In this document: in pieces, positions 54,378 through 63,355 of the stretch
Layout of the letters: every line of letters starts with the position of its first letter
Numbering within the stretch: the stretch's first letter is position 1
Source: Adiantum capillus-veneris
Lineage: Eukaryota > Streptophyta > Polypodiopsida > Polypodiales > Pteridaceae
Assembly (NCBI GenBank): GCA_014529385.2
Contig: CM043947.1
Location: 123,330,891 to 123,394,890, forward strand
Direction of reading: 5' to 3'
DNA length: 64,000 nucleotides
Notes under the pieces: generated by a model
The model's input: the letters and a program-made list of their open reading frames with translations, nothing else
What the model was told of the DNA's origin: nothing
Databases searched by the model: none
Position numbers and translations under genes: made by a program

Positions 54378-55565
54378 TCGTAATTCTCATGTAGTAGGAT
54401 TGTAGCACCTGTACCCCTTTTGTTCAAGGGAATATCCCAGAAGAATACATTTCTCTACTTAAGGATCCAATTTCCTACGCAACTCATCTGGTACATGCAC
54501 GTAAGCTATGCAGCCAAACACTTTCAAGTGTGCCAAATCAGGCTTTGTACCTGTAAACTTTTCCTCAGGTGTTACATCATGCACCGCAGCTGTAGGTGTC
54601 CTGTTCATAATGTACACAACTGTATTTACGGCTTCAGCCCAGAAATGATGAGGCATGTTCTTCTCATTCATCAATGCACGTGCAACCTCTGCAATGTGCC
54701 TGTTTTTCCTTTCTGCGACCCCATTCTGTTGTGGAGTATATCTGCATGTAAACTGCCTACGTATACCATGCATTCGAAGAAAATCTGAAAAATCATTGGA
54801 GAAGTACTCTCCCCCTCCATCTGACCTCAATGTCTTGATTTGCATATCTGTCTCCTTCTCAATCATGACTTTGAAGTCTTGAAAGTGACGAAACACTTCA
54901 CTTTTGTTACGCATGAAGTAGACCCATACTTTCCTTGTATGGTCATCAATGAAAGAGACATAATACCTGCAACCATGTATACTTGCAGTATCGATTGGAC
55001 CCCAAACATCTGTGTGCACCACCTCAAGTGGCTTTTTACATACATTGCGCTCATGTGGAAATGAGCCCTTTGATTGTTTTCCAAATTGGCATGCTGCACA
55101 CACTTTATCCATACCATCCACCTTGAATTTGGGTAGACCTTTTACAATCTGTTTTGATTGCATGCTGCGCAATCTCTGCTCATTGACATGGCCAATGCGT
55201 TTGTGCCAAATGTCAACATCAGCCACAACACCTGTGCCCTGTGCAAATAATGCAGCTTTCACCTCAGGCATGTCTACATTCAGCGTAAACATTCTGCCCA
55301 CACATTTGCCCTCTCTGATAAACTTACAGCCATTCTGAAAATCTTCTACATAACAGCCATTCGGATTGAAACGAACCTGCAAACCCTGCTCAACCATTTG
55401 TCCAACAGAAACAAGATTCTTTGTAATGTTTGGGACATGAAGTGCATCTACTAAGTACTTTGATTTGCCACTCTTCGTATTTAGAGGTATGTCTCCTACA
55501 TGAGCAATGGGGTGAGCTGTGTCATCTCCTGTCTGCACATAGCCTGACACATCTGGTTTGTGCAT
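54378..55565 (-). pseudogene. pol: Copia C-b protease end and integrase
   Basis: Integrase zinc motif WHKRIGHVNEQRLRSM with CAACQFGKQ, core DVWGPIDTA, SFIDDHTRKVW, TLRSDGGGEY and QQNGVAERKNR: catalytic set intact. TAA near 54459 (Lys in C-a) and TGA near 54391 (Arg in C-a) break the end. The Gln that became TAG at 49391 in C-a is still Gln here. Confidence 0.9.
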
Positions 55566-56643
55566 ATCTCTAAACCACTATCCATGAGACGTCATGTGAT
55601 TAGAGGCACCCGAATCCACATACCAAGACATCATCTTGGGTGGAATTCTCTGCAGTCATTGTATTCATCACATGCTGCATAACGAACATGCTCTCGTTTT
55701 TGCTGTCATCTGCATCTCTGCTAGTAGATGCATAGTTGCCATGTTCTCTCTTTCCACTTGCTTTTCCCTTTGGATAGTCACGTGACCTGTGACCTCTTTC
55801 ACCACAAGTCCAACATTCTCTGCTATCTCGAGTATGTTGCTGCCTACTTGATCCTGCACCACGACCTCTTTGACTCCCCCTGCCTTGAGACTGGTATGCC
55901 CTGCCACCTGTATTGTTTTGATTTGATTGACCTTCCAGAAATTGGCCCCTCCAACCCCGTGGGCCTCGACCATGACCTCTACCTCTACCTCTGTTGGAGT
56001 TAGAATAGAAGGCCTGTTCATAATTATTTCTGCCATGAGAAGAACATGTGTCAAGGTTCTTCTCCTCAAGAATAAGCATAGAAATCAAATCTTGGAACAC
56101 GGGGATGTCGTCTCTTGTATTCATGGAAGACCTAAAATGTACATACTCATCTCCTAAACCATCCAAGCATGCACGGACAATGTCATCGTCTTCCACTGAG
56201 ACTTTAATAGATCCAAGAGCCTCAATGATACTCTTGATCTTCAAGGCATAATCATTGATTGAGAGGTTGTTCCTCTTAACCTGATTTAGCTCCGACTTTA
56301 GTTGAAGCTTCTTGGCCTTGGTGTTCACCTCGAACACTCTGCCTAAGTTTCTCCATGCAATGGCGGGGGTTTCAGCATCCTGTAGATAGCCCATCATGCC
56401 ATCTGTGATGCTCATAGAAAGCCAATACATCACTTTGCTCTGGCCTTGTTGCCAGTCCCTCAAAGCTTTCCTTTGTTCTGCTGTAGCATTTGCCTCGGGA
56501 ATCTCTGGTTCCTTTTCATTGTCTCCTTCTACATAGTCCCAATAACCTTTTCCTTTTAGGAAATTTGTTATTCTGAACTTCCATGCAGGTTAGTTATTTT
56601 TCTCAAGCTTCTCAGTAACAATCTGACTGAAACCATCAGACAT
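55566..56643 (-). pseudogene. gag: Copia C-b gag and protease start
   Basis: ATG 56643 by homology; TAA near 56593 replaces a Tyr codon. Gag, RGRGRGHGRG stretch and knuckle CWTCGERGHRSRDY, where the last Cys of CX2CX4HX4C is Tyr. A one-base insertion at about 55627 destroys the frame just at the protease DSGA motif, which is readable only in another frame. Confidence 0.88.
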
Positions 56644-56894
56644 CTTAAAGCACTAAGACAAAATAGCTGTAATCTGCAAAAACCTACAAATCTGCTGAGC
56701 CTGCTATCGTGGTACCTGTAACGCTTTGTACACTCAACGAGTGTCCACAATCAAGCGTACATACAACCACTGTACTTGTATAGTAAATCTCTGTATACTA
56801 CAGTTTGGAGACCTTTTCAGAAAGTTGGCATCTGGTCGTGGATTGCAAACGAAGGGATTGTGATGCTCTTGCTCTCTTAGCCTCTCTTGCCGGC
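56644..56894 (-). other. Copia C-b leader, interrupted by T
   Basis: Continues past T at 62717 to the PBS (minus TGCTATCAGAGCC at 62721-62733, one mismatch to the tRNA-iMet site) and LTR c. Without T it is only ~275 bp, showing that the 1.1-kb segment in C-a is an addition. Confidence 0.8.
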
Positions 56895-57192
56895 TGTTAA
56901 CCCTCACGGCACACGGACACCCCATCACCTACGATGGACGCGTATTATGTATTTGGTAGAGTCAGGTACCGGGCTTGTCGGACCAATAGGGAAAGGTAGA
57001 GTGATCGCCGATGAGAGGCGCACTTTAACTTGGACATTCAAGGGATTAGTTGGTTAAGCATGGGCGCCCAAGTGTGAATGGGGTGAGCTCCTATAAAAGC
57101 CAACTAAACCTAATTTTTACTCATTCTCTCATTTGTGCAATAGAAGAGTGCTCTTGCTCCATCTCCATCTTCTTCTTCTTCTTCACCTCCTC

Positions 57193-57226
<34 letters not shown>

Positions 57227-57478
57227 AGGAGAGTGTGTGTGCGATCGAGCATTGCGAAGGCACGACGGCGGCGAAGCGATTGAGCGCGGCACGACTGCAG
57301 CTTCTTCTTCATCGCGGCGAGGAATCCACCACGAAGGCGAGCGTAGAGCGGTGAGTGACACACCCTTTGTTTTCTTGAGCTTGCTAGTTTAGGCTTGTTG
57401 TGTGCTTGGAGCCGTTTGTGGCTCGCATACGGTGTATTGGCAAGTCCCTTGCTTCGACAGTGCGGCAAGGAGCGCACA
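56895..57478 (+). repeat. T 5' LTR (584 bp)
   Basis: TGTTAACCCTC...GGAGCGCACA. TATAAAAG near 57091, then a CTTCTTCTT/(GT)n/(GA)n stretch at 57165-57227. Also read on both strands as spurious ORFs. Confidence 0.95.
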
Positions 57479-57500
57479 TTTTTTGCGCCGTTGCCGGGGA
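57479..57500 (+). other. T primer-binding site
   Basis: TTTTTTGCGCCGTTGCCGGG right after the LTR; the TGGCGCCGTTGCCGGGGA family of sites is the tRNA-Asp type used by plant Athila/Tat elements. One base differs from that form (TTGCGCC). Confidence 0.8.
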
Positions 57501-58550
57501 TATGCCCTACACTAAGCTCGGTTAGCACTTTACGCTTCCTTGTGGTGCAATTTGTATCATAGGAAAGGCAGGGAAGGGGTGTGTGGAGATTTCTGTTTTT
57601 TGCGTTTTCTGCATTTGCTGTCAAATTTCAATTTCTGCTATTGTCTGCGTTTTTCAATTTCTGCAATTTCAAGTTCGGCGTTTTCAATTTCTGTCAAGTT
57701 CTGCAATTTCTGAGTTTTTTCTGCATTTTTTGCGTTTTTTTTGCATTTTCTGCATTTTTCAGCAATTTCTGTGCATTTTCTGCATTTTTTTGCGGTTTTT
57801 CTGCATTTTTTTGCAATTTCTGCGTTTTTCTGTCAGTTTTCTGCAATTTCTGCAATTTCTGCTTTTTTGCGTTTTTCTGCATTTTTTTAATTGCTGCGTT
57901 TTTCTGCATCAAAAAAAAAAAAACCCCAAAAAAAAAAATAAAAGTTTTTTGAGGAAAAAAAAAAAAATTCGAAAAAAAAAAAAAAAAGGAAATTAAAAAT
58001 GCGAGCGAGTGGGCGGCGATATTTTTCGAAAATAAAAAACACGACTCTTAAAACGTACGGGTTGGTTTGTATAAAAGATAAATCGGGATCGGGATCATTT
58101 TCCCAAGCCCAAGCCCAAGCCCAGGCTTGGCCCAAGCCCAAGCCCAAGCCCAAGCCCAAGCCCAGGCCTCAGTCCTCAGTCTTATGATATATACTAGACT
58201 CACTCTTATATATATACCCTACTCCCTCAAGAGAGAATGAGAGCATGTGGGACAAGTCCTCCACTCTCCTCCTTTCTCTTCCCACTTGCACCCTTAGACT
58301 TTCTAGTTTGGGCCTAGTTCCCTACTGGAAATTGACAGTTTTAGGGATTCCGAGGGCATAGAGTGACCAAACGGAGGGCTGTAAAGCACGGCACGACCCT
58401 CTGACCGATACGCTCGTTTTGAGCTATCACACGGTCCATTCCACGACACGCTCAAAAAAATCTAGCAAAAAAACAAACAAAAGACATACTAAAAACTAGT
58501 CACAAGGCCTCCTAGAGCAGCTTTTTGACACCTTAGGGTATCAAAAGCAC
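57501..58550 (+). other. T untranslated leader with low-complexity arrays
   Basis: 57590-57910: degenerate TTTCTGCATTTTTTGCG array. 57908-57990: poly-A blocks. 58097-58168: (CCCAAG)n minisatellite. Long ORFs read from these are composition artefacts. Nothing else is seen up to the ATG at 58551. Confidence 0.8.
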
Positions 58551-60074
58551 ATGCACTTACGCTCTGGGCGGGTGCTAGAACACGAGCATATTGAGGGTGC
58601 CTCTGTTCATACGGACACCCATTACCCATCCACGATAAGCTCTAGACCCTCAGCGGGGACACAAGGTAGCACCACCCAAGACCCTAAAATAGCCGCTAGT
58701 GATTCCGCCTCCGACTCAGAAATCATGGAAGCATACCCTAACCAAAACACTGAGAGAGAAGGCCATGCACCTCCCGAAGCTCCACAGCCTAGTACTAGTA
58801 TGTTTAGCCGTTTGATGGAAACATTAGGTAGAGCTACTCGCTCGGAACCTGATGCAAATGAAGCACACGAAGAGGATGGGTTGGACTCTGACACACCTCT
58901 ACGATACCCCATTGAGTTAAATAGTGCCTATGGAAAAGTGCTATATAACGCCTTATTGGACACGGGTGCTAAATACAATCTGCTATCCTATGGGGTGTGG
59001 TGTCAGTTAGGGAAGCCACCTCTATCTGAGAGTATTATCCAAGTCAAGGGTGTCAACAAGAAAAAAACTGCGGTTTTTGGAATTTGGCACACTTCTGTCA
59101 GTTATGACAATGGGGTGGTAGCTCAAGACTTTTTGGTCATGCCTACTGGAACTATGGAGGGTAATATAAACCTAGGCCGCACGTGGATGATAGCCACCAA
59201 ATGCACTATTGATTGGGGGACTGGGGGTGTTACAACGCAAAAACCAACTCTTAGCCCTACCACTCAAGCCATAGTCCCTGAGATATTGCCCAAGGAAATA
59301 AAACCCAAGACATTGCATGTCCAGGAGGTTGAACCATACGTCCCCATAGCCCAACTCTCTAGAGCTTCAACTAATGTAGTTGAAAGAAAGCTTGAGACAC
59401 ACAAGAACCATCCTAATGTAACAGAGAAAACATACAAGTGGGTCCCTAAAACCTCTGTAGTGAGCATGGTTGATGCAAAAAAACGGAAACCTAGTAAGAA
59501 CCGTACCACTCACTCCAAGAAATGTAAAGAAACGCTGCGTTGGATTCCTAAACGACTATTGGAAGCCCAAGGATACTATCAAGGAAATGATCAAATCTGG
59601 GTGCCAAAACGTAGATTGTGCTCTTACCTATCACCTGACCCAAGTGAGCCCAATCCCGTAGCTCCAAAACGAATCAATGATCATGGAAAGAAAAAAATCA
59701 CAGAATGCTACACACCCGCTCCCGAGCTAGTTTGGGTACCAAAGAAAGAACGATTTGTTCCACCTAGCTCAGGAAGGGGGGAGTCCCATGAAGATTCTAG
59801 CTCATCATGTAATACATCCATAGAGGTAAAAGCTTCTACACAGCCTCCATCTATAGTAGTGGACCTCCATGAAGCTATAAAAGAATCCACACCTCCCAGT
59901 GTTCAAGAATCACCTAATGAACCACTTCAAGTTCGATCCTGGGAGAGTACCTTACCACCGTTGCAACTTGACGAGGCACCTAGGGTAATAGAAAACTACT
60001 GGCAAAAATCCTCACCTATTACCAACTGGAACAATTGGTTTCAAAGGGTGACAAGCTCATTTCAAACGGTATGA
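58551..60074 (+). CDS. T ORF1: retropepsin-like domain plus W-[VI]-P-K repeats, 507 aa
   Basis: MHLRSGRVL start is typical of plant Ty3 gag-pol N-termini. Residues ~115-220: aspartic protease fold with ALLDTGAKYNLLSYGVW (active site), ending NINLGRTWM (the I-L-G-R-x-W strand). Residues ~290-410: four basic repeats, KTYKWVPKTS, TLRWIPKRLL, QIWVPKRRL and LVWVPKKERF, spaced about 25-55 residues. The rest is Ser/Pro/Glu-rich. No zinc knuckle, RT or integrase. The frame is intact. It could be a reduced gag-pro protein that packages the T RNA into particles made by a relative. Confidence 0.75.
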   Translation: MHLRSGRVLEHEHIEGASVHTDTHYPSTISSRPSAGTQGSTTQDPKIAASDSASDSEIMEAYPNQNTEREGHAPPEAPQPSTSMFSRLMETLGRATRSEPDANEAHEEDGLDSDTPLRYPIELNSAYGKVLYNALLDTGAKYNLLSYGVWCQLGKPPLSESIIQVKGVNKKKTAVFGIWHTSVSYDNGVVAQDFLVMPTGTMEGNINLGRTWMIATKCTIDWGTGGVTTQKPTLSPTTQAIVPEILPKEIKPKTLHVQEVEPYVPIAQLSRASTNVVERKLETHKNHPNVTEKTYKWVPKTSVVSMVDAKKRKPSKNRTTHSKKCKETLRWIPKRLLEAQGYYQGNDQIWVPKRRLCSYLSPDPSEPNPVAPKRINDHGKKKITECYTPAPELVWVPKKERFVPPSSGRGESHEDSSSSCNTSIEVKASTQPPSIVVDLHEAIKESTPPSVQESPNEPLQVRSWESTLPPLQLDEAPRVIENYWQKSSPITNWNNWFQRVTSSFQTV

Positions 60075-60348
60075 TCTACCCAAGGAAGGGGGGAGTGTTT
60101 GTGGACATCCATCATTCACTTGCTTCCCTCTCAACCTTTTTTCCCTGACCTCTTAATCTCCGATCTTAGGGAATGTATATATATAGCCTTATACTCACAA
60201 AAAAACAAAAATAGTAAAGAGCAAGAGCGCCTAGCAATGAGAGAGCACCCTATCAGATCTTACATATAAGTCCAAATTCACCGTGTCAAGTCAAGCAACA
60301 CACAAAAACAACTCTTATGTTTTAAAGGCCTAACCAAATCTATCTGTC
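60075..60348 (+). other. T spacer between ORF1 and ORF2
   Basis: Begins with an AAGGAAGGGGGGAG purine tract at about 60080-60095, a second PPT-like run similar to the true one at 62115-62127. TATATATA near 60175 could drive ORF2. No ORF. Confidence 0.6.
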
Positions 60349-60780
60349 TTGTCAGAAATGGCTACTTCACCAGAGGCATGTACTTCTATTTTTGATGAAA
60401 GGTACCCCTTGTCTTTTCAACAAGTGTTCTACGTATGCTACCCTATACTTTCTTGCGAATGGGATTTGATAGAGAGTCTTGCATGTGAGAGAAATTTTGA
60501 GGAGTTAGAATGGCTGATACGTCTATGGCTAACTAGTGATCCCTACCCAGTGGCGAATGTGTCTCCAATGGCACATGCTTATTCTTTTGCACAAGATGAG
60601 TATCCACGCATCACGAGGTTCTTGATTAGCATGCTTGCACAAGAGGATGATGAAGAGGAACTAATAGAGACCGAGGAAGACTATGGCCTCACGGACAACG
60701 ATTTTATTTATCTAGATGATGAGGATAGAGGCCTAGCCTTAGGGTGGCCACCCGGTTTATATAATATCCTCTTTCCTTGA
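60349..60780 (+). CDS. T ORF2: acidic 143-aa protein, unknown
   Basis: The listed frame opens with TTG/ATG-like codons; the best start is ATG at 60358 (MATSPEACTS). N-terminal half is helical with aromatic residues (FQQVFYVCYPILSCEWDLIE, LEWLIRLWL); C-terminal half is strongly acidic (EDDEEELIETEEDYG, DDEDRG). It ends GWPPGLYNILFP. No membrane span or zinc motif. It resembles nothing I can name; only a faint F-x-x-F/DLIE similarity to C2 of H, not enough to claim homology. Confidence 0.55.
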   Translation: MSEMATSPEACTSIFDERYPLSFQQVFYVCYPILSCEWDLIESLACERNFEELEWLIRLWLTSDPYPVANVSPMAHAYSFAQDEYPRITRFLISMLAQEDDEEELIETEEDYGLTDNDFIYLDDEDRGLALGWPPGLYNILFP

Positions 60781-62112
60781 TTCTAAAAGGGGTGACAGAT
60801 AGGTAGGTTAGGGGTCTAGATTGTGTTTTGAGTTTGTTTTTTAGGAGTTTTAATTTTTCCCACTGATGTGCCTCCTAGAGGTATTGTTTGTGTTTCATAG
60901 TGTGTACAGGAGCGTGTTGCTATTGATAGGATTTGGATCTTCATGGAACCTTCAAATCAAGCGCGACCATCAACACAAACAGGTGTTTCTTGTCCATTAG
61001 CATTGCCCTTATCTTTTTTGCATCCATGTTTGTCTGCTTTGATTGTGATTGGTAGCATACTATTCAGCGCGTTGGCTTAGTATCCAACATTTAATTCAAT
61101 GCAATCTTTTGTCATAATCACTTGTTTAGGTGTAAAAATCAAGCAGTCCGACTAAGCTAGTTTGACCAAGTTAGGTGTTAGAAATCTTCTCTTAATACCA
61201 TGGGGAATGCCTTCCTAATAAGCAATGGTTACTTAGGTTCTTAATCCGATTTAGGCAGCATTGTATGAAATGTACTAGGGCTTTCTAGTGGGCTTGACCC
61301 TATTGACCTTTAGCTTAAGTATTATAAAGGGAGTTTACTAATGTGATGAGCCTGGGGAATGTAACAGTGTTATATGACCCCCCAAAGTTACAAAATTAAA
61401 ATGATGAAAATGAACAAACAAAAAATCAAAGTACCACAATGTAAAATTTTAAGCTGGAAGAGAAATCTCAGCTTGATTTGGTACTTCACTCACATGTATC
61501 GCCTATGGTACTAGAGCCCTAGAGGTTCCCAGTGTGGGCGCTTTTCCTTGAAAAGAAAAAAACCCAAGGCATACAAAATAAGCACCCACTTCAAAATTGA
61601 ATCAGTGTGAAAAGACCTTGGGGGGTCAAAGAAAAAGTAATCAGCCAGGCGATGATTTCATGAGAAATTCCTTTTATGGTAGCTTAACTACAAGGTTTTC
61701 TAGATATAGCCTCTAGTCAGCCCTTGAACATGAATACTTGGCTCTCGCGATTAAACAACTTAATTGACCATAGAAAATTAAGAAGCTTACCCATGGTATT
61801 AATATTCGATCTCTAGTGCTTTTCGACCGTCAAATTAGCGACCCCAGACTTGTTTAATTTTTTGCCTTTACATCTGTTTATGCATTTGATTACATTGCAA
61901 TTTAATGTTCATTGCTAACAAATTGTTTGAAATTCTTTTACCAATCAATTTGTCTACCTAAAACTGCATATGCTTTTTAAGAGAATGCCATTACTGTGCC
62001 AATGTTGTTTGATTTTGCAGTGACTGAAGAAGGCTAAGGACATTCATCTCAAATGCTCTTCCACCTCGACGAACCAGCTTCAACTCAATAGCTTCCGAGG
62101 ACGGAATCTACA
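60781..62112 (+). other. T 3' untranslated region
   Basis: 1.33 kb without a supported ORF between ORF2 and the PPT. Moderately AT-rich, no tandem repeats. It probably occupies the place where pol was lost. Confidence 0.6.
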
Positions 62113-62127
62113 TCAGGAAGGGGGGCA
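62113..62127 (+). other. T polypurine tract
   Basis: CAGGAAGGGGGGCA immediately before the 3' LTR. Confidence 0.88.
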
Positions 62128-62425
62128 TGTTAACCCTCACGGCACACGGACACCCCATCACCTACGATGGACGCGTATTATGTATTTGGTAGAGTCAGGT
62201 ACCGGGCTTGTCGGACCAATAGGGAAAGGTAGAGTGATCGCCGATGAGAGGCGCACTTTAACTTGGACATTCAAGGGATTAGTTGGTTAAGCATGGGCGC
62301 CCAAGTGTGAATGGGGTGAGCTCCTATAAAAGACAACTAAACCTAATTTTTACTCATTCTCTCATTTGTGCAATAGAAGAGTGCTCTTGCTCCATCTCCA
62401 TCTTCTTCTTCTTCTTCACCTCCTC

Positions 62426-62459
<34 letters not shown>

Positions 62460-62711
62460 AGGAGAGTGTGTGTGCGATCGAGCATTGCGAAGGCACGACG
62501 GTGGCGAAGCGGTTGAGCGCGGCACGACTGCAGCTTCTTCTTCATCGCGGCGAGGAATCCACCACGAAGGCGAGCGTAGAGCGGTGAGTGACACACCCTT
62601 TGTTTTCTTGAGCTTGCTAGTTTAGGCTTGTTGTGTGCTTGGAGCCGTTTGTGGCTCGCATACGGTGTATTGGCAAGTCCCTTGCTTCGACAGTGCGGCA
62701 AGGAGCGCACA
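62128..62711 (+). repeat. T 3' LTR (584 bp)
   Basis: Differs from the 5' LTR at about three positions (near 62333, 62502 and 62511). Followed by TSD CCGGC. Confidence 0.95.
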
Positions 62712-62720
62712 CCGGCACCA

Positions 62721-62733
62721 GGCTCTGATAGCA
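62721..62733 (-). other. Copia primer-binding site
   Basis: The minus strand reads TGCTATCAGAGCC next to LTR c; one mismatch from the tRNA-iMet site TGGTATCAGAGC. Confidence 0.85.
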
Positions 62734-63057
62734 TGTAAAGAAAGAGGATGCAAGAGAGCTACACAAGACAATCACAAAGCACACAGAGATGGAAAGCTTC
62801 TTCTTCTTCTTTACTGAAAAGAGAGTACAAAAAATGACTAAGTGCTAAAGCTGAAAAGTAGCACATATGTACATGCGGTCACTAAGTGTGAACTCGCCAG
62901 AAGCGTACTAGGCTGGCACTATAAGTGTAGTCCAGCTATAGAATCACTGGCAGAGATCCTCCGTGTCGGTCACCTAACGCGCCAGACAGTAAATGCCGTA
63001 AGCGGCCAAGACCCGTAGTGGATGCCAGCTCAAGGTGTAGAGCTCGACATCTCAACA
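62734..63057 (-). repeat. Copia LTR c (324 bp)
   Basis: TGTAAAGAAAGAGG...CATCTCAACA followed by TSD GGAAT (63058-63062). It is the 5' LTR of the compound. The ORF starting at 63022 uses its last bases by chance. Confidence 0.93.
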
Positions 63058-63306
63058 GGAATTGTAGAGCAAGTGCAATTTATCACTTGGGACGTGGTTG
63101 CTCTTTTGGATCCAGAAAATGAAGTTCTAGAGATTTCTGTTTATCGCTTTAGCTTTGAAGAATTTCAACCCTTCTTAGAGCTCATCAATAGTCTACCTTT
63201 TTGTTTTGATCAAACAAATCGAGACCTCATTGAAGCTTGGATAGCTGAAGAAGAAAACCAAGAGTGGTATTTTCTTACTTCTTCATTTGCAGGCGAGTGG
63301 TTCTAA
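63058..63306 (+). pseudogene. Leader ORF C2 of H, C-terminal part
   Basis: Resumes C2 in the same codon phase (GGA ATT GTA occurs at both edges, 46048 and 63058). Blocks: QVQFITWDVVALLDPENE, ISVYRFSFEEFQPFLEL, INSLPFCFDQTNRDLIEAW, YFLTSSF, matching the C1 tail (RLTFGEFFPHL, INSLPFSF, RELFRACL, FSSF). It ends about 50 nt before gag. The only clear lesion of C2 is the insertion itself; its start remains uncertain. Confidence 0.6.
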
Positions 63307-63355
63307 ATCTCTATCGTATCCCTTATTGTAACTCGTGTTGTAATCTTTCATAATA

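Larger units (their letters stand above)
56895..62711 (+). mobile_element. Element T: young LTR element lacking RT
   Basis: LTRs 56895-57478 and 62128-62711 (584 bp each, about 3 differences), TSD CCGGC (56890-56894; 62712-62716), PBS GCGCCGTTGCCGGGGA (Asp-type site of plant Ty3 elements) and PPT AGGAAGGGGGGCA. Internal 4.65 kb carries one 507-codon protease-containing ORF and a 143-codon ORF, with no RT, RNase H or integrase. Near-identical LTRs and intact ORFs point to a recent insertion using enzymes from another element. Confidence 0.93.
46053..63057 (-). mobile_element. Copia compound: three LTRs, two internal regions
   Basis: Flanked by TSD GGAAT (46048-46052; 63058-63062). LTRs at 46053-46376, 52000-52321 and 62734-63057; internal regions C-a (46377-50879) and C-b (52322-56894 plus 62712-62733). 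Outer LTRs are the most alike (about 4 differences in 324), the middle one is more diverged. C-b joins the PBS and right LTR after removal of element T. C-a has no PBS: its leader breaks at about 50879 into foreign DNA (50880-51999). The structure suggests recombination between related copies. Confidence 0.85.

Noticed and set aside
57581-57996. Overlapping 123- and 137-codon ORFs rich in Phe, Cys and Leu
   Set aside because: Translation of the TTTCTGC/TTTGCG low-complexity array and poly-A; no start context or homologue.
60349-60780. Homology of T ORF2 to the C2 tail of H
   Set aside because: Only scattered aromatic and DLIE similarity; no continuous alignment.
63022-63057. ATG at 63022 as start of a 94-codon gene
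   Set aside because: The first 12 codons are Copia LTR c; the true reading continues C2 of H.
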